From Linanthus parryae (lineage: Eukaryota; Streptophyta; Magnoliopsida; Ericales; Polemoniaceae), in assembly GCA_023055425.1 (NCBI GenBank), contig JALGPY010000009.1:33213275-33277274 (forward strand): a stretch of DNA of 64,000 nucleotides, in the 5' to 3' direction. A program made the position numbers and the translations under genes. Each line of letters opens with the position of its first letter. Position 1 is the stretch's first letter. Under the pieces are notes generated by a model. It ran no database searches. It was given only the letters and a program-made list of their open reading frames with translations, and was not told where the DNA came from. Positions 32,389 through 43,591 of this stretch are shown here, piece by piece.

Positions 32389-34053
32389 ACAGGTCATAGA
32401 GCATAAACGTAGTTTATGTGTTACATTCTTGTTGTTTTACAACTTAATTTGTTGTTTATCGCGTAAAACAAGACAAATCAAGCATGGGATGCAATTTGTC
32501 AACAATTAATCACAACAAGACCCAATTTTTGCATTGGATGCATGAATTGGTGAGTTTGAGAAATTTTAGGATCTTAGATCTAGGGTTTGGGCATCCTTGG
32601 GGAAGAGGGAGTTCTCCCAAAACAAGGAAACAACCAAACTTGGGCTCCAAGCAAGGAGGTTGTTTTGGAAACAACCTCCATGAGGAGGTTCGGCCCCCTA
32701 GGGGACCGCCCCCCTTGCTTGCCGCCCAAGATTGGCCGCCCTAAGGGGCCGGGCAGCCCTAACCCGCGGGCCTAGCTTGCGGGTTTTGGGCCGGGCCGGC
32801 CCTAGGGCCTTATGGTTCACTTTGTTGGGCCCGGGCAATTGGATTGTTGGGCCCATGGACCGTTTTAACCCTAGAAATCCTAAAATCAATTAAAATTGAC
32901 CAAGCGCGTTAAAATTGGATTTTAACTGTTTATGTGCAAATCGCATGGTGATTGGATATGGCCTTAGGATGTGGTTTGATGTGGATGTTTAATTTTGTGG
33001 TTTGGTTTTACGGCCTGCGAGCTGATCAATTAATTGTAATAATTAATTAGGGTTTTATGGCCTGCGTGCCATTTTTTTCTCAACTTGTGAGATTTATTTT
33101 ATTTAGTATAGATATTAGCTAGTGCTAGATAAAGTAGATTGTTAGCCAAGATTGGAGAAAAGAAGCCCAAAGCCAAAGAAGCCACAAAAGATGGAGCATG
33201 GAGCATGGAGCATTCCACATGACTATGAAGGATGGACCAAAAGATCAAGACGCATGGAGATGTGTTTGCTTAGGGTTCATAGATAATTCCATTGGCTTGG
33301 AATTATCTTAGTCTAGAAAAAGGCCATATCCACATCACGTTTAATTTCTGTTTTGTGGTTGTTTATTTGTTGTCTTATTATTTGTGTGGTTGGTGTATGG
33401 ATGATGCATGCAATTAGGATAATAAGATAATTAGACAACCCGGATCTATTATTTGGAGTTGTGCCCAAACTCAAATAGATAGATTAGTTGATATTGATCA
33501 ACAAAATAATTAAAATTGAAAATCCCTCAAATTTTAAATATTGTGTTCTTGCCTTCTCGTTATTTAAACACTCATTATCATCATTATTTATCAAGTTCGT
33601 GCGTGCCAAAGCATGGCGACTTGGTTCATAATGATGGAATGCGATGGCACGTAACAATGTGCAATTGTTTAGATAAGAGGTTGAACACAACTAGGCTATT
33701 AATTTGATTAAGAAACCTAGAGGCAATCAATTGGGATTATCCATATGGATGGATAAATAAGGAGTTATTTGCCCGATTGAACCAAGAGTTGCATATGGGA
33801 TGCAATTGGAATTGTTCCTACCTAAGAAGTAGTCGAATTATGGGTGACTTGCCAAAGCAAGCTCATAAGGAGATGAAAAAGATGGATCTTGGCCCACTAG
33901 AAAATATAAGGATATTTTCCGCATTAATATCTTGAGGGTTATTAATCCGTAGAAAAATAGTGGGAGCTATATTTAATAAACTAGCCATTATTAAATATAG
34001 TCAAAAATTCACAAATACTAAAACTTGCGTATTTTCCTTTTGTAGAATTTCAA
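32389..34053 (+). other. long untranslated leader of the younger copia
   Basis: About 1.67 kb without a gene, matched in the older copy at 57206-58836. A GC-rich segment at 32685-32840 (GGGCCGGGCCGGCCC) is strongly self-complementary and stands out from the AT-rich surroundings. Two lines containing GGCCTGCG(A/T)G occur at 33013 and 33059. Confidence 0.6.
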
Positions 34054-35127
34054 ATGGCAAACAACTCATCGAGTTCACAACATTCCCTACGATCTGTCCT
34101 TGAGAAGGACAAGCTCTCTGGAACCAACTTTCTTGATTGGTACAGAAACTTGAGAATTGTTCTCAAGCAAGAGAAGAAACTGTACGCAATAGAGGAGCAT
34201 GTTCCAGAAGGTCCAGAGAACCAGACACCTGTTGCCTTAAAGGCGTATCAAAAGCGTGTTGATGACGCTAATGATGCGGCCTGCCTAATGCTTTGCACCA
34301 TGACCTCTGAGCTTCAGAAGCAACATGAGAACATGAATGCTGTCGATATGATCGAACATCTAAAGCAGCTCTTCCAAGAGCAGGCGAGGGTAGAAAGGTA
34401 TGAGGTCTCAAAGGCACTGTTCAAATGTCATCTGGCAGAAGGGAACCCGGTGGGACCCCATGTACTCCGAATGATCGGGTACTTGGAGAATCTCGCCCGG
34501 CTTGGGTTCCCGGTCGGCCAAGAGTTGGCAACCGATCTCGTGTTGCAATCGTTGCCTGAGAGTTATGGACAGTTCATTATGAACTATAACATGAACGAGA
34601 TCGTTAAACCACTGCCAGATTTGCTCAACATGTTGAGGACGGCTGAACAGAGCATCAACAAGGGTAAGGGCAAGGCCATTATGATGGTGCATAAAGGAAA
34701 GGGCAAAAAGTTTGCCTCTTCCTCCAAGGGCAAAGGCAAGTCAGTTGCCAAGACCAAGGAACAAGCCCTTAAGCCTGTTGGTGGCATTGCCAAGTTCGTG
34801 ACTAAGGGTGAATGTCACTACTGCAGTCAACCTGGACACTGGAGGAGGAACTGCCCAAAATATCTGGAGGACAAGAGGCTTGGAATAGTGATTCCACCAC
34901 CACCAGGTATTTTTGTTGTAGATGTCAATTTAACTGTCTCTACATCATGGGTATTAGATACTGGATGTGGATCTCATATTTGTCGAAATATGCAGGATCT
35001 AAAGAGAAGTAAAAGATTGGCTAAAGGGGAGGTAGATCCGCGCGTTGGGAATGGAGCAAAGGTTGCTGCGTTGGCTATAGGCGTGCGAGCTATCTCTGCC
35101 TTCAGGATTAGTTTTAGAATTAAATAA
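34054..35127 (+). CDS. gag-pro: younger copia gag and protease
   Basis: ATG at 34054 opens MANNSSSSQHSLRSVLEKDK, closely matched by the older copy, which supports the start. Gag spans 1-215 (FLDWYRNLRIVLKQEKK, LFQEQARVERYEVSKALF, LATDLVLQSLPESY). A basic Lys/Gly linker follows, then the zinc knuckle CHYCSQPGHWRRNC at 254-267 and protease with D302 in VLDTGCGSHIC. A two-base loss near 35085, seen by comparison with the older copy, shifts the frame into ISAFRISFRIK and a stop. The remaining pol is therefore out of frame with gag. Confidence 0.9.
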   Translation: MANNSSSSQHSLRSVLEKDKLSGTNFLDWYRNLRIVLKQEKKLYAIEEHVPEGPENQTPVALKAYQKRVDDANDAACLMLCTMTSELQKQHENMNAVDMIEHLKQLFQEQARVERYEVSKALFKCHLAEGNPVGPHVLRMIGYLENLARLGFPVGQELATDLVLQSLPESYGQFIMNYNMNEIVKPLPDLLNMLRTAEQSINKGKGKAIMMVHKGKGKKFASSSKGKGKSVAKTKEQALKPVGGIAKFVTKGECHYCSQPGHWRRNCPKYLEDKRLGIVIPPPPGIFVVDVNLTVSTSWVLDTGCGSHICRNMQDLKRSKRLAKGEVDPRVGNGAKVAALAIGVRAISAFRISFRIK

Positions 35128-35137
35128 TTGCTATTTT

Positions 35138-37689
35138 GTGCCTGCTATGAGCAGAAACATTATTTCTATTTCTTGTTTGGACAAGGATGGTTTTATTATT
35201 TCAATAAAGAACAATTGTTGTTCCTTTTATTTGAATAATATTCACTATTTTAGTGCGCAATTATTTAATGGACTTTATGTCCTTGATCTAAGCAATCCTG
35301 TCTACAACATTAATACCAAGCGGATAAAAATAAATGATTTAAATCCTGCTTATTTATGGCATTGTCGTTTAGGCCACATAAATGAGAAACGTGTATCTAG
35401 ACTCCATAAGGATGGATTGCTAGACTCATTTGATTTTGAATCATATGAGACATGTGAGGCTTGTTTATTGGGAAAAATGACAAAATCCCCTTTCAATAAG
35501 AAAGGTGAGAGGACTAGTGAGCAATTGGCGCTCATACATACCGATGTGTGTGGGCCATTTGCCACGCCTGCCAGGGGTGGTTATGTCTACTTCATTACAT
35601 TTACTGATGATTACAGTAGATATGGATTTGTGTACCTTATGAGGGCAAAATCCGAATCCTTTGAAGTGTTCAAAGAATTCAAGAATGAAGTAGAGAAGCA
35701 ACTTGGCAAAAGTATCAAGGCTCTACGATCGGATCGTGGAGGAGAATACTTGAGCCAAGAGTTTGACGACTATCTTAGAGAGTGTGGGATCGTGTCCCAA
35801 CTCACTCCACCCGGAACGCCACAATGGAATGGCGTGTCCGAGAGGAGTAATCGAACCCTATTAGATATGGTTCGGTCTATGATGTGTCAAACCGATCTTC
35901 CATTATCATTTTGGGGCTACGCTCTATTAAGTGCAGCTTTCACCATTAACCGTGTTCCATCTAAATCAGTCATGAAGACGCGATATGAGATGTGGAGTGG
36001 GAGGCGTCCCACACTGTCGTTCATGAGGATTTGGGGCTGCAATGTCTATGTAAAACGTTTACAATCAGACAAGCTAGGGCCTAAATCGGATAAGTGTAAA
36101 TTTGTGGGGTACCCTAAGGAAACTAAGGGATACTACTTCTACAATCCAACCGAGAACAAAGTCTTTGTTGCTCGGACCGGCGTGTTTCTAGAAAGAGAGT
36201 TTGTCTCTAAAGAAGCAAGTGGGAGGAATGTAGAACTTGAAGAAATTCAAGAACCACAAATCACTGAACCGATTATGGAACATGAACAGGAATCACAAGC
36301 AGTTGTGGATCCACCTGTTCAGGTAACACAAGAGCTTCGTAGATCTAGTAGAGTGCGCCAGGAACCCGAGAGGTACGGACTTCTCGTAACAGATTCCGGT
36401 GACACGATGCTCATAGATGATGAGCCTACTACCTATGAGGAGGCCATGAATGGCCCAGACTCACAGAAGTGGCTTGAGGCCATGAGATCCGAGATGGAAT
36501 CCATGTATACCAACAAAGTATGGACTTTGGTGGAACCACCTGATGGGGCGCGGCCCATAGGGTGCAAGTGGGTCTTCAAGAAGAAGATCGACATGGATGG
36601 TAATGTGATTACCTATAAGGGCCGATTGGTGGCTAAAGGATTCAGACAGATTCATGGTATTGACTATGATGAAATCTTTTCACCAGTCGCTATGACCAAA
36701 TCCATCCGAATCCTACTTGCAATTGCAGCATACTACGACTATGAGATTTGGCAGATGGATGTCAAAACAGCATTCCTTTATGGGAATCTCCTCGAGGACG
36801 TGTATATGATACAGCCGGAGGGTTTTGAGGATCCAAAGCAAGCCAACAAAGTCTGTAAGCTGCAACGATCCATTTATGGATTAAAGCAAACTTCTAGGAG
36901 TTGGAATCGACGTTTTGATGAAGTGGTCAAAGAGTTTGGCTTCATCAGAAACGAAGATGAGTCTTGTGTCTACAAGAAGGTTAGTGGGAGCTCTGTAGAT
37001 TTTATGGTCTTGTATGTGGATGACATACTACTCATTGGAAACGACATTCCCATGCTGCAATCTGTGAAAGATTGGCTAGGAAAGTGTTTCTCAATGAAAG
37101 ACTTAGGGGAAGCAGCCTATATACTCGGTATAAAGATCTATAGAGATAGATCTAAGAGGTTGCTAGGCCTAAGTCAAAGTACATATATTGACAAGGTGTT
37201 GAAACGGTTCAACATGCAAGATTCCAAGAAGGGATTCTTGCCCATGTCACATGGAATCACTCTTTCGAAGAGTGGTTGTCCTTCCAATGAGATTGAGAAG
37301 GAACGCATGAGTAGGATTCCCTATGCTTCAGCCATAGGATCTATCATGTACGCCATGTTATGTACTAGACCAGATGTGCCATATGCCTTGAGTATGACAA
37401 GCAGATACCAATCCAATCCGGGTGAGAGTCACTGGATTGATGTCAAGAACATCCTAAAGTACTTGAGAAGAACTAAGGATGCCTTCTTGATGTTTGGCGG
37501 TGAGGAAGAGTTGCGTGTAAGGGGTTACACTGATGCAAGCTTCCAAACCGATAGAGATGACTTTAGATCACAGTCGGGATATGTGTTTTGCCTGAATGGA
37601 GCAGCGGTGAGCTGGAAGAGTTCCAAGCAAGAGACGGTAGCTGATTCTACAACAGAGGCTGAGTACATTGCTGCAAATGGCGCAGCAAA
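35138..37689 (+). CDS. pol: younger copia integrase, RT and first part of RNase H
   Basis: Continues the polyprotein after the frameshift. Zinc finger: LWHCRLGHINEKR to CEACLLGKMTKS. Integrase triad D136 (HTDVCGPF), D199 (RSDRGGEY) and E235 (NGVSERSNRT), with the exact 35-residue spacing. RT from about 440: GCKWVFKKK, KGFRQIHGIDYDEIFSPV, QMDVKTAFLYG, catalytic YVDD at 626-629. RNase H: GYTDASFQTDRDDFRSQSGY and DSTTEAEYIAA. The hAT-type MITE interrupts it at 37690; the frame runs 19 bases into the MITE before a stop. All catalytic residues before the insertion are present. Confidence 0.92.
37682..37689 (+). other. left copy of the 8-bp target duplication of the hAT-type MITE
   Basis: GCAGCAAA, repeated exactly at 38116-38123. 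The older copia copy has AGCAGCAAAAGAGG at the matching place without insertion, which serves as an empty site. Confidence 0.9.
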
Positions 37690-37831
37690 CAGGGGCGGAG
37701 CCATGTAGGGGCACGGGGGGGGCACGTGCCCCCCTCAAAATTTTCCGAAAACGCTAGGTAACCCTTAATTTGTAAAACAAAATTAACCAGGCCTTTGTAC
37801 AAATAGAAAGGTGCCCCCCTCACTCCGAAGT

Positions 37832-37905
37832 ACTGTCCAGCGCAGTTGGTAAAGTCGACTGTTTAAAACCAAATTGACCCGGGTTCGACTCTTCCTTGGT
37901 GCGAT
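37832..37905 (+). other. tRNA-like segment in the MITE
   Basis: CAGCGCAGTTGGTAAAG resembles a pol III A box and D-arm, and GGGTTCGACTC a B box and T-loop, about 40 bases apart as in tRNA. The acceptor stem does not pair convincingly and the anticodon arm is weak, so this is a relic, not a tRNA gene. Confidence 0.5.
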
Positions 37906-37944
37906 TTTGATTTTTTCTAAAAAATTTAAAAAAATTAGATAGGA

Positions 37945-38015
37945 AGCGCCCGTCGAGAGTCGAACCAGTGTAGTCTTGTTCTATAGATGAGCGCTTTACC
38001 AGCTGAGCCCGAAGG
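37945..38015 (-). other. second tRNA-like segment in the MITE, opposite strand
   Basis: On the minus strand, GGGCTCAGCTGGTAAAGCGC (A box/D-arm), a middle part with TCTATAGAAC and CTGGTTCGACTCTCG (B box/T-arm) are in tRNA order and spacing. It looks better kept than the + strand segment, but the acceptor arms do not match fully. Confidence 0.5.
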
Positions 38016-38115
38016 CTTATCAAAGGTTTTTGGATATTTAATTGAATTTATCTTAAATAAAAGTACAAATATTGGATTGTGCCCCCCCTTCGGTTAAATC
38101 CTGGCTCCGCCACTG

Positions 38116-38440
38116 GCAGCAAAGGAGGGTGTTTGGATCAGAAAGTTTGTTTCTGAACTTGGTGTGGTCCCTAGCATTGCGGATCCAGTGGAGTTGTTCT
38201 GTGACAACACTGGGGCGATCGCGCAATCAAAGGAACCCAGATCGCACCAGAAGTCCAAGCACGTGCTCAGGAAGTTTCATCTGATTCGAGATATTATCGA
38301 TAGAGGAACGTTCGGATATGCAAGGTTCCTACAGATGATAATCTGTCAGACCCGCTTACGAAGCCTCTCACGCAGTGGAAGCTTGAAGGGAACACTAGGA
38401 GTATGGGCATACGAGATGCGCCAGATTGGCTCTAGTGCAA
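38116..38440 (+). pseudogene. younger copia RNase H, C-terminal remainder
   Basis: After the right target duplication the RNase H continues: GVWIRKF, DPVELFCDNTGAIAQSKEP and KSKHVLRKFHLIRDI. One base is lost near 38310 compared with the older copy, so the last 40 residues (which should resemble NLSDPLTKPL) read in a wrong frame. With the MITE this splits and ends the enzyme. Confidence 0.85.
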
Positions 38441-38449
38441 GTGGGAGAC
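38441..38449 (+). other. polypurine tract of the younger copia
   Basis: GTGGGAGAC directly before the 3' LTR; the older copy has the same word at 62745-62753. Confidence 0.75.
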
Positions 38450-39877
38450 TGTTGGAATAGATGCCCTAGAGGCAATCTAGTTTAGTATGAATTTGTATAT
38501 GGCTAGAAAATTCATTTATTATTTATTGGATATTTAATATAATGAAGTCCTTAGATTCACAATCGTGTTATTTATCTTAAATATCCCTAGTCAAGTATAA
38601 TGATTAATGGGACAATCATCTATAGACTAGTATGGGGTTGGATTGATATGGAGATATCACGATCCAACACATAGGTGTGCATTACGGAATGTTGCACTGG
38701 ATTGACCCATTACCGAGAAGGCTACATACATGTTATGTTAAGTCACAAGTGCTTCTCGGGTACAATGGTATTGTCATCCTTAGACTTGAAGTCACTAGAT
38801 ATTCTAGTTGTGGATCATTGTGATCTTGGTAGCGTTAAACGCTACACCGTGACTGGGTAGTTATAAAGGCGTGTACTGGATACAATGAGAAGCAAGCTTA
38901 GAGATCGTAGTGGACGTAGAGAGGATTTGCCCCTCCCACATAACGGGAGCAAATATCCTAGGCCACTCGAAGGATAGTGCTTATAGAATGTCTGGCCAGA
39001 CTCAAATAAATCAATATGGGATATTGATGTTATTTGCACGAATAAGGCTATTCCATGGATCGAGAAACTAGGGATTGGATATACGAGTGTGACTTGTATG
39101 TCTCGTGTCCAATCCGGATATGGAGGCAAAGGGATGAGACAATTACTTGTACAAGGTTGTCTAGATGACTATTCTATTAGTTGGCTAGAATGGATGTTTT
39201 GCTAGAAACCGCTCCATATTAGCAAATAGTTGCTACCAACTAGATAGAACCTATGGGGTCACACGCTATATAGAGTTGTACTAGATTTGGAATTAATTAA
39301 TTGGATTAATTAATTATAAGGATCACTTTGCAAACCCTTGCGAACTTAGTAGGGACTAATTTGCAAGGAAGGGACTAAATTGAATTCTAGTAGGACTAGA
39401 ATAAGTCCTTTAGGTAGTTAACAAGGAGTTGTTGGACTATATAAAGGACCCTCCTTCCTTCCTTCCTCATAACTTATGCTCTTTAGAGATCATAACAAGA
39501 GTGGGAGAGAACAAAGGAGAGAGAGCAAGCAACAAAGGAGGCCGACGCCCCCCATTGCCGCCGCCCTCGTCCCCGTCGGCCAAAAGAGGGCCGAAACCCC
39601 TCTTTTGTCTCGTTTTGCGTGATTCCTTCACCCTCCTCTTATTCCGGGCTAGCACCAAGGAGTTAGGGAGATCTAGGAGCAACTCTAGGCGTGGATCAAC
39701 TATAGAGAACGTGACACTATTCGCGTTTGAAGTCATCAAGGAGAACCCAAAGGTGTGTTTATGATTTCTTACCTTCACTATCGTTATGCATCTATACTTG
39801 TGATCCTTGGAGGGTTTTGCATGGCTATTTGTTTGATTATGCTTCCGTTTGCGCGATCCATGAATCAAAACCCTACA
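38450..39877 (+). repeat. 3' LTR of the younger copia (1428 bp)
   Basis: TGTTGGAATAG to CCCTACA, collinear with 30947-32374 without gaps. Flanked on the right by CTAAA (39878-39882). Confidence 0.95.
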
Positions 39878-39882
39878 CTAAA

Positions 39883-40911
39883 CCCCTGTGCATGATTAGC
39901 TGATACTTGATGATGAAATACAAAGTACTTTGACACAGTTTTCAGCATCTAATATCACCTGTTTAATTGAGTTTTGCAGGGATATTGTGTTTCCTATTTT
40001 ATAGGGACATGTTTCCTAACTTATGTTTTGCAGATATGATAACTACTTGATGATTTGATTATGTGATCAATCTGTTGTGTTTAAAAGCTTCTCAACATAT
40101 TTCCAACAAGATCAAATCAATATCCCTAAAGATACTGAGCTACTAGCCGTTGGAAGAAGCCGTTAGAAGAGTTAAGATTTGAAGCAAAATTTCAGAAAAG
40201 TTTGTCGAGAAGATTTTGAAAATCTTCCATTCAAACTGGGTGCTTAAAAGGAGAATTACTGAAGGATTTCGTAGACACAACAACACAGAGCAATTCACAG
40301 AGACACTAAAGACATTCAAGGATTGACAAGAAACAAAGAAGAAGATTCATCTCTCTCAATCCAAGCATCAGAAGAACACTGCACACTCACTGCAGTTTCA
40401 TTTCCTGTGTTCTTCTTTTCTGAACTTCATTTTAATATAATTTTGATAATACTTCTAGTTCTCATTCTCAAGGATTGTTCAAGGCGAACAATTGAGAATT
40501 ATTAGTTAATAAAATAGGTAGATCAGGTACTAGATATGTTAGTGAGAACCAGAAGCTGTAACAGAGAGAAGATACCTGAGGTAGAGAGGTAGGTCCAAGT
40601 GGACTGAAATCTTTATATCTTGTGTCTCTTGCATTTACTTTTCAGTTGCATACTTAGAAATTTTGCAGCATTCAAAAAAGTTTCATTTTAAGGGTTTGAA
40701 ACTTCTCAAGGCCTTAAAATAGACTTATTCTTCTCTAATACAACTGTTTTCATTCCAAGGGCTTGAAACTCATTTCAAGACCTTGAATATCTTTACAAAC
40801 CTTTTGAAACCACTATTCTTGCATGTTTAACAAAAGTTTGCATACTCTATTCAACCCCCCCCCCCCTCTAGAGTATTGATCCTGCATTTCTAACTACTGT
40901 ACAACCCTTCA
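39883..40911 (+). repeat. 3' LTR of the SIRE-type element, right fragment
   Basis: Resumes the SIRE LTR after the target duplication (CCCCTGTGCATGATTAGC) and matches 22035-23140. Contains CAAGGCCTT-type words near 40705 and a run of C at 40854-40866. Ends CCCTTCA at 40911. The short frame at 40323 is an LTR frame, also present at 22478. Confidence 0.85.
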
Positions 40912-41444
40912 GAGTTGATGGTCGTATGCTTGAATATGGTTCAATTTGGACTAAGGAACGTTAAGTAGATGGATTAAGATCGCAAGGTGAGTTATCCTAC
41001 ATCCCGAAGTTTGTACCAAACCTCAAGTTTCTTACAAGCTTATGTATGTTCATGTCGTCCCTATTATTATGTATGTATGTATGTATGTATGTTTTCTTTA
41101 CTCAAGTGAAATGTTTATTCCCCATGGATGCTAAAAATGAAAAATGAATGTTTCATAAGATAAAATACGTTTTCAGAAAGGCCAGGGTACCAGAGTAAAA
41201 CCCCTTGTCGCAGATAGGCAGGCTACGACCCTTTTTCTGGGGCGATATAAGCACTTAAGAAGACATGAGTCACCTCACGAGCAGTCGCGATAGACATGTA
41301 CATACGTTATCTTATGTCACGGAAGTTATCACGGGCCAATAAGATAAGAAACTAAGAAAACATGTTCAAGTATGATAAGATCTCTATGTGAGACAAATCA
41401 AGGTTACTACGTAGAACAATACAATTTCTCATAACTCAAGTTAT

Positions 41445-42737
41445 TGTGACAACCCAAACTAATGAGTTGTTTAATAATGTGAATGAAATTTGTATTTTGT
41501 GACATAAAAGTATCACCTTACAGTACAATTTGTTAACTTTCATTTTTTTTTATTGTTATGAGTTTCTATTTTATATTTGGAATTGGTCATTTACTTTATA
41601 TTATATGGAGAATATAAGATGTATTTTGAATGCGTTCTAAATAGATTATTGACATGCATATAATATATGCTCTAAGTATTTATATGCAGTAACTTGTTGA
41701 ACTACAAGTTGAGGTAATTTTAGTAATATTACTCTTAGTTGAGGGGACTTTGTTTAATGTCATTAGACTTTTGCATGAGCTGGCAAAGCTCTTCACCAAA
41801 TGTCATTAGGAGACTTGATAGCTTTCCATGACAACAACTACTTACATGCTTAGTCATCACTTAGCATTGATACAAGATAAGAAAGAAAAAGATGGTGTCT
41901 TACTTTGTTGTATTCGGGCAGAACAAAGAAATAATAGGTGAGAATATGGGTTTTCTAGTTTTAAAACCCAATCCATGGGGTTTGTAGGGAGAGGTAAAGA
42001 CTATAGATTCATGGCTAGTATTACTGTCAGCCCTTTGGCAGTGGGTTTAGGAGAAGAGAATTATTTCGCTTGGCTTTGCTATTTTAATTCAGGTAGGGGA
42101 AATCTAATCTCTAAATTTCTGCAGTTACAGTCTATACCAGTTTATACTGCTGGTGTGATTTTTACAGCTTTTAAGCTATAAGTTGAATATCGGATGATTG
42201 TTAAATCACGTTGTTTGTCTGTTTGGTGCCGCATGTTGATTTGTAATAATTGGCTGTGTGTTAAGTAAATTTTAGATTTCTACGCCAGTGGTTAGGCTGT
42301 ACCTGCTGGGCTATTTTGGCTCACCCCTCTGTTTTACAGGTTGACCCGGAGCGCGACTGGATCGCGAAGTTGTAGCTAAAAATTGTGTTTATTTTTTAAA
42401 AATGTTATTTTTAACTGTGTTTAATAATTTGTTGTAAATTGTTGGCTTGACCACATATTAATAAAAAAATGTCATTTTGGCGAGCATGTGTAATTATTTA
42501 CTAAATTCAGTCACGTACCAGATTTTCAGAAATATTATTAAACATGTTGTTCAGAGGACTATGTGTCCTGGTGGTTGAGTTTTGGATGTCTGAAAGTGTC
42601 AGACGGGTTGACAGTAAAACGTGATTTTCGTCAAATAATCAATATTTATTGTTTAAAGTGTGACCGGGTCGTCACGGGAACGTGATTTTCGTCAAATAAT
42701 CAATATTTATTTTTTAAAGTGTGACCGGGTCGTCACA
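41445..42737. repeat. solo gypsy-type LTR inside tandem unit 1
   Basis: TGTGACAACCC at the left, GGTCGTCACA at the right: the ends typical of plant chromovirus LTRs, with the internal phrase TTTTGGCTCACCCC. Units 2 and 3 have the uninterrupted site (AAGTTATGCTTTACG). Only AT is shared by both flanks, so no 5-bp duplication is visible. The last 120 bases contain a 60-base tandem duplication (42618-42677 and 42678-42737), both ending in GACCGGGTCGTCAC. Confidence 0.65.
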
Positions 42738-43404
42738 ATGCTTTACGTTACTCTTTCTTTTCGATACTAGTTATGTTTTATGAATGTAATGATCTTTCAA
42801 GTTAAACAAGTATATGTATGTATGACTATGGCTTATGTTCATGATGCTCCATGGAAAGTGAGTCCTTTTTAGTTTTCCAAACCTAAGGAGGGGCGTAGAT
42901 GTAACTCATTGAGCTCGTTGAGATCACATTTTCAAATTATATTTTTTTCAAGGTTTTAAGGACACTTAAGAAGCAAGAAGTAACAATATGTTAAGTTCAT
43001 ATGTGTTGGCTTGTTGGATCGATGATGCTTATGTCCATAGATGTTGATAATATGGTAGACGACTTTGAGCTATTGTAGAATACATGGTTGTAAATTGTTT
43101 AAGAATGTATAAGTTAAGTAATGATGGTTATAAGATCTTGATTTTGTAGAGGGCTAAACGATACTGATTTTCAAGTTCCAATTTTATTTTTGTACAAGTC
43201 AAATTGTTTATATTTAAGACCCCAAGTAATTGTTAATTACGCTTCCGCGACGCTTTTGAAGAACATTTTTTATCACAACTTTTAAAAATAACTTGTTTAG
43301 CCTCTCGACAATTGAAGGCCTCACTGGCATGTTGCACTCTCCTCCCGTTAATGCAAAGTTTTATCATCGCTAATTGGAATCGTTGGGAGGGGGATGTGAC
43401 ATTA

Positions 43405-43504
43405 TATCCATTAGAGAAGTGTAAAAGACAAAAACCACCCTCCACTTATTGGGAAAATATATTTTGCCCCTTTATTTATGGGGAAAATACCTTCTGCACC
43501 CCCA
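43405..43504. repeat. left inverted-repeat arm, unit 1
   Basis: CACCCTCCACTTATTGGGAA and a GGGGAAAATACC word; reverse complement of the right arm at 45198-45290 with moderate divergence. Confidence 0.6.
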
Positions 43505-43591
43505 AGTAATTGTTAATTACGCTTCCGTGACGCTTTTGAAGAACATTTTTTATCACAACTTTTAAAAATAGCTTGTTTAGCCTCTCGACAA

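Larger units (their letters stand above)
37690..38115. mobile_element. hAT-type MITE (426 bp) in copia RNase H
   Basis: Terminal inverted repeats CAGGGGCGGAGCCA and, read from the right, CAGTGGCGGAGCCAGG, flanked by a perfect 8-bp duplication: the signature of the hAT superfamily. No transposase. Inner flanks are G/C-rich mirror runs (GGCACGTGCCCCCCT left, GCCCCCCCTTCGG right). The centre holds two tRNA-like pieces in opposite orientation. It is the most recent dated event here, because it sits in a copia element that is itself young. Confidence 0.9.
30947..39877 (+). mobile_element. younger Ty1/copia element, full-length, inserted in the SIRE 3' LTR
   Basis: Two 1428-bp LTRs without length difference, an initiator-methionine primer site, gag-protease, integrase, RT, RNase H and polypurine tract. 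The perfect target duplication is CTAAA at 30942-30946 and 39878-39882. About nine LTR differences were counted by eye, so insertion was recent. The coding region is nevertheless broken by a frameshift near 35085, a hAT-type insertion at 37690 and a frameshift near 38310. A related, older copy is at 55758. Copia lineage was not assigned with confidence. Confidence 0.95.
21935..40911 (+). mobile_element. SIRE-type Ty1/copia retrotransposon, split by a younger copia
   Basis: Order: LTR, methionine-tRNA primer site, gag with zinc knuckle, protease, integrase, RT, RNase H, then an extra 1.8 kb envelope-like region before the polypurine tract. Copia order plus the extra region mark the SIRE (sirevirus) lineage. 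Its 3' LTR is interrupted at 30947-39877; the CTAAA duplicated at both edges shows it was whole before. All genes have stops and frameshifts. The left limit is approximate, because the first bases of the 5' LTR do not align well. Confidence 0.8.

Noticed and set aside
37832..38015. functional tRNA genes
   Set aside because: A- and B-box-like words exist, but acceptor and anticodon stems do not pair properly.
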